Positions 63,865 through 64,000 of a stretch of 64,000 nucleotides of DNA are shown here, piece by piece; the first letter of the stretch is position 1, and the number at the start of each line of letters is the position of its first letter. Below the pieces are notes generated by a model that saw nothing but the letters and a program-made list of their open reading frames with translations, was not told where the DNA came from and did no database searches. Where the stretch lies: NCBI RefSeq assembly GCF_036323735.1, contig NC_086024.1, positions 63,714,424 through 63,778,423 of the forward strand, in the 5' to 3' direction. This DNA is from Rattus norvegicus (taxonomy: Eukaryota > Chordata > Mammalia > Rodentia > Muridae). Made by a program: the position numbers and the translations under genes.

Positions 63865-64000
63865 TATTTCTCTGTTGATGTGATAGTCACCATGACTAAA
63901 AGCAACTCAGGGATGAAAGGGTTTATTTCATGTCCTAGGTTACAATCTACCACTGAAGGAAATCAGGGCAAGATCCCAAGGCAGTAGAGACAAAGAGGAT
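63865..64000 (-). mobile_element. Rodent interspersed repeat, cut by the window end
   Basis: ACCATGACTAAAAGCAACTC, GAAAGGGTTTATTTCATG and GGAAATCAGGGCAAGATCCC resemble a common rodent repeat that, reversed, ends in an AATAAACCC-type string. Family not assigned and the element continues beyond the window. Confidence 0.5.

Overview
The window is mammalian, intron- and intergenic-type DNA from a murid rodent, most likely rat (Rattus). ID SINEs of the BC1/tRNA-Ala type are frequent and several look recent. They sit beside rodent B1, B2/B3 and B4 SINEs, rodent MaLR LTRs, long (CA)n and (GA)n microsatellites, and a rat-type L1. Nothing bacterial, plasmid-like or CRISPR-like is present. Most short open frames fall in repeats or microsatellites and are not genes.

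The dominant feature is one full-length LINE-1 on the minus strand (about 4442-10896). It has an intact ORF1 (350 codons), an intact ORF2 (1275 codons), a GC-rich 5' UTR, a 3' UTR with a G-rich polypurine tract, an A tail, and a perfect 12-bp target-site duplication at a typical L1 endonuclease site. All expected catalytic residues of endonuclease and reverse transcriptase are present, so it is a candidate active element.

The remaining DNA is a mosaic. 865-4430 is mainly unassigned and holds a possible coding exon at 2009-2180. 10.9-27 kb holds SINEs, L1 3' fragments (one with a degenerate tandem array), LTR-like segments and three IDs. 27-34 kb holds two MaLR LTRs, one with internal sequence, and a cluster of same-direction B1 copies. 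34-41 kb holds ancient L1 pieces and the best evidence for a host gene: a 65-nt exon candidate (35999-36063) whose phase fits a terminal exon (39777 to about 40020) with a stop codon and an AATAAA signal. 41-64 kb holds MIR, L2-like and ancient L1 remnants, ERV LTR-like segments, a strong Z-DNA-type (TG)n(GC)n tract, and several nested insertions that give a relative age order.

I found no undescribed multi-gene system. The points most worth following are the apparently intact L1, the phase-compatible exon pair, the lone exon-like frame near 2 kb, and the Z-DNA tract. Repeat names come from remembered consensus features, not from a database search; boundaries of old repeats are approximate.
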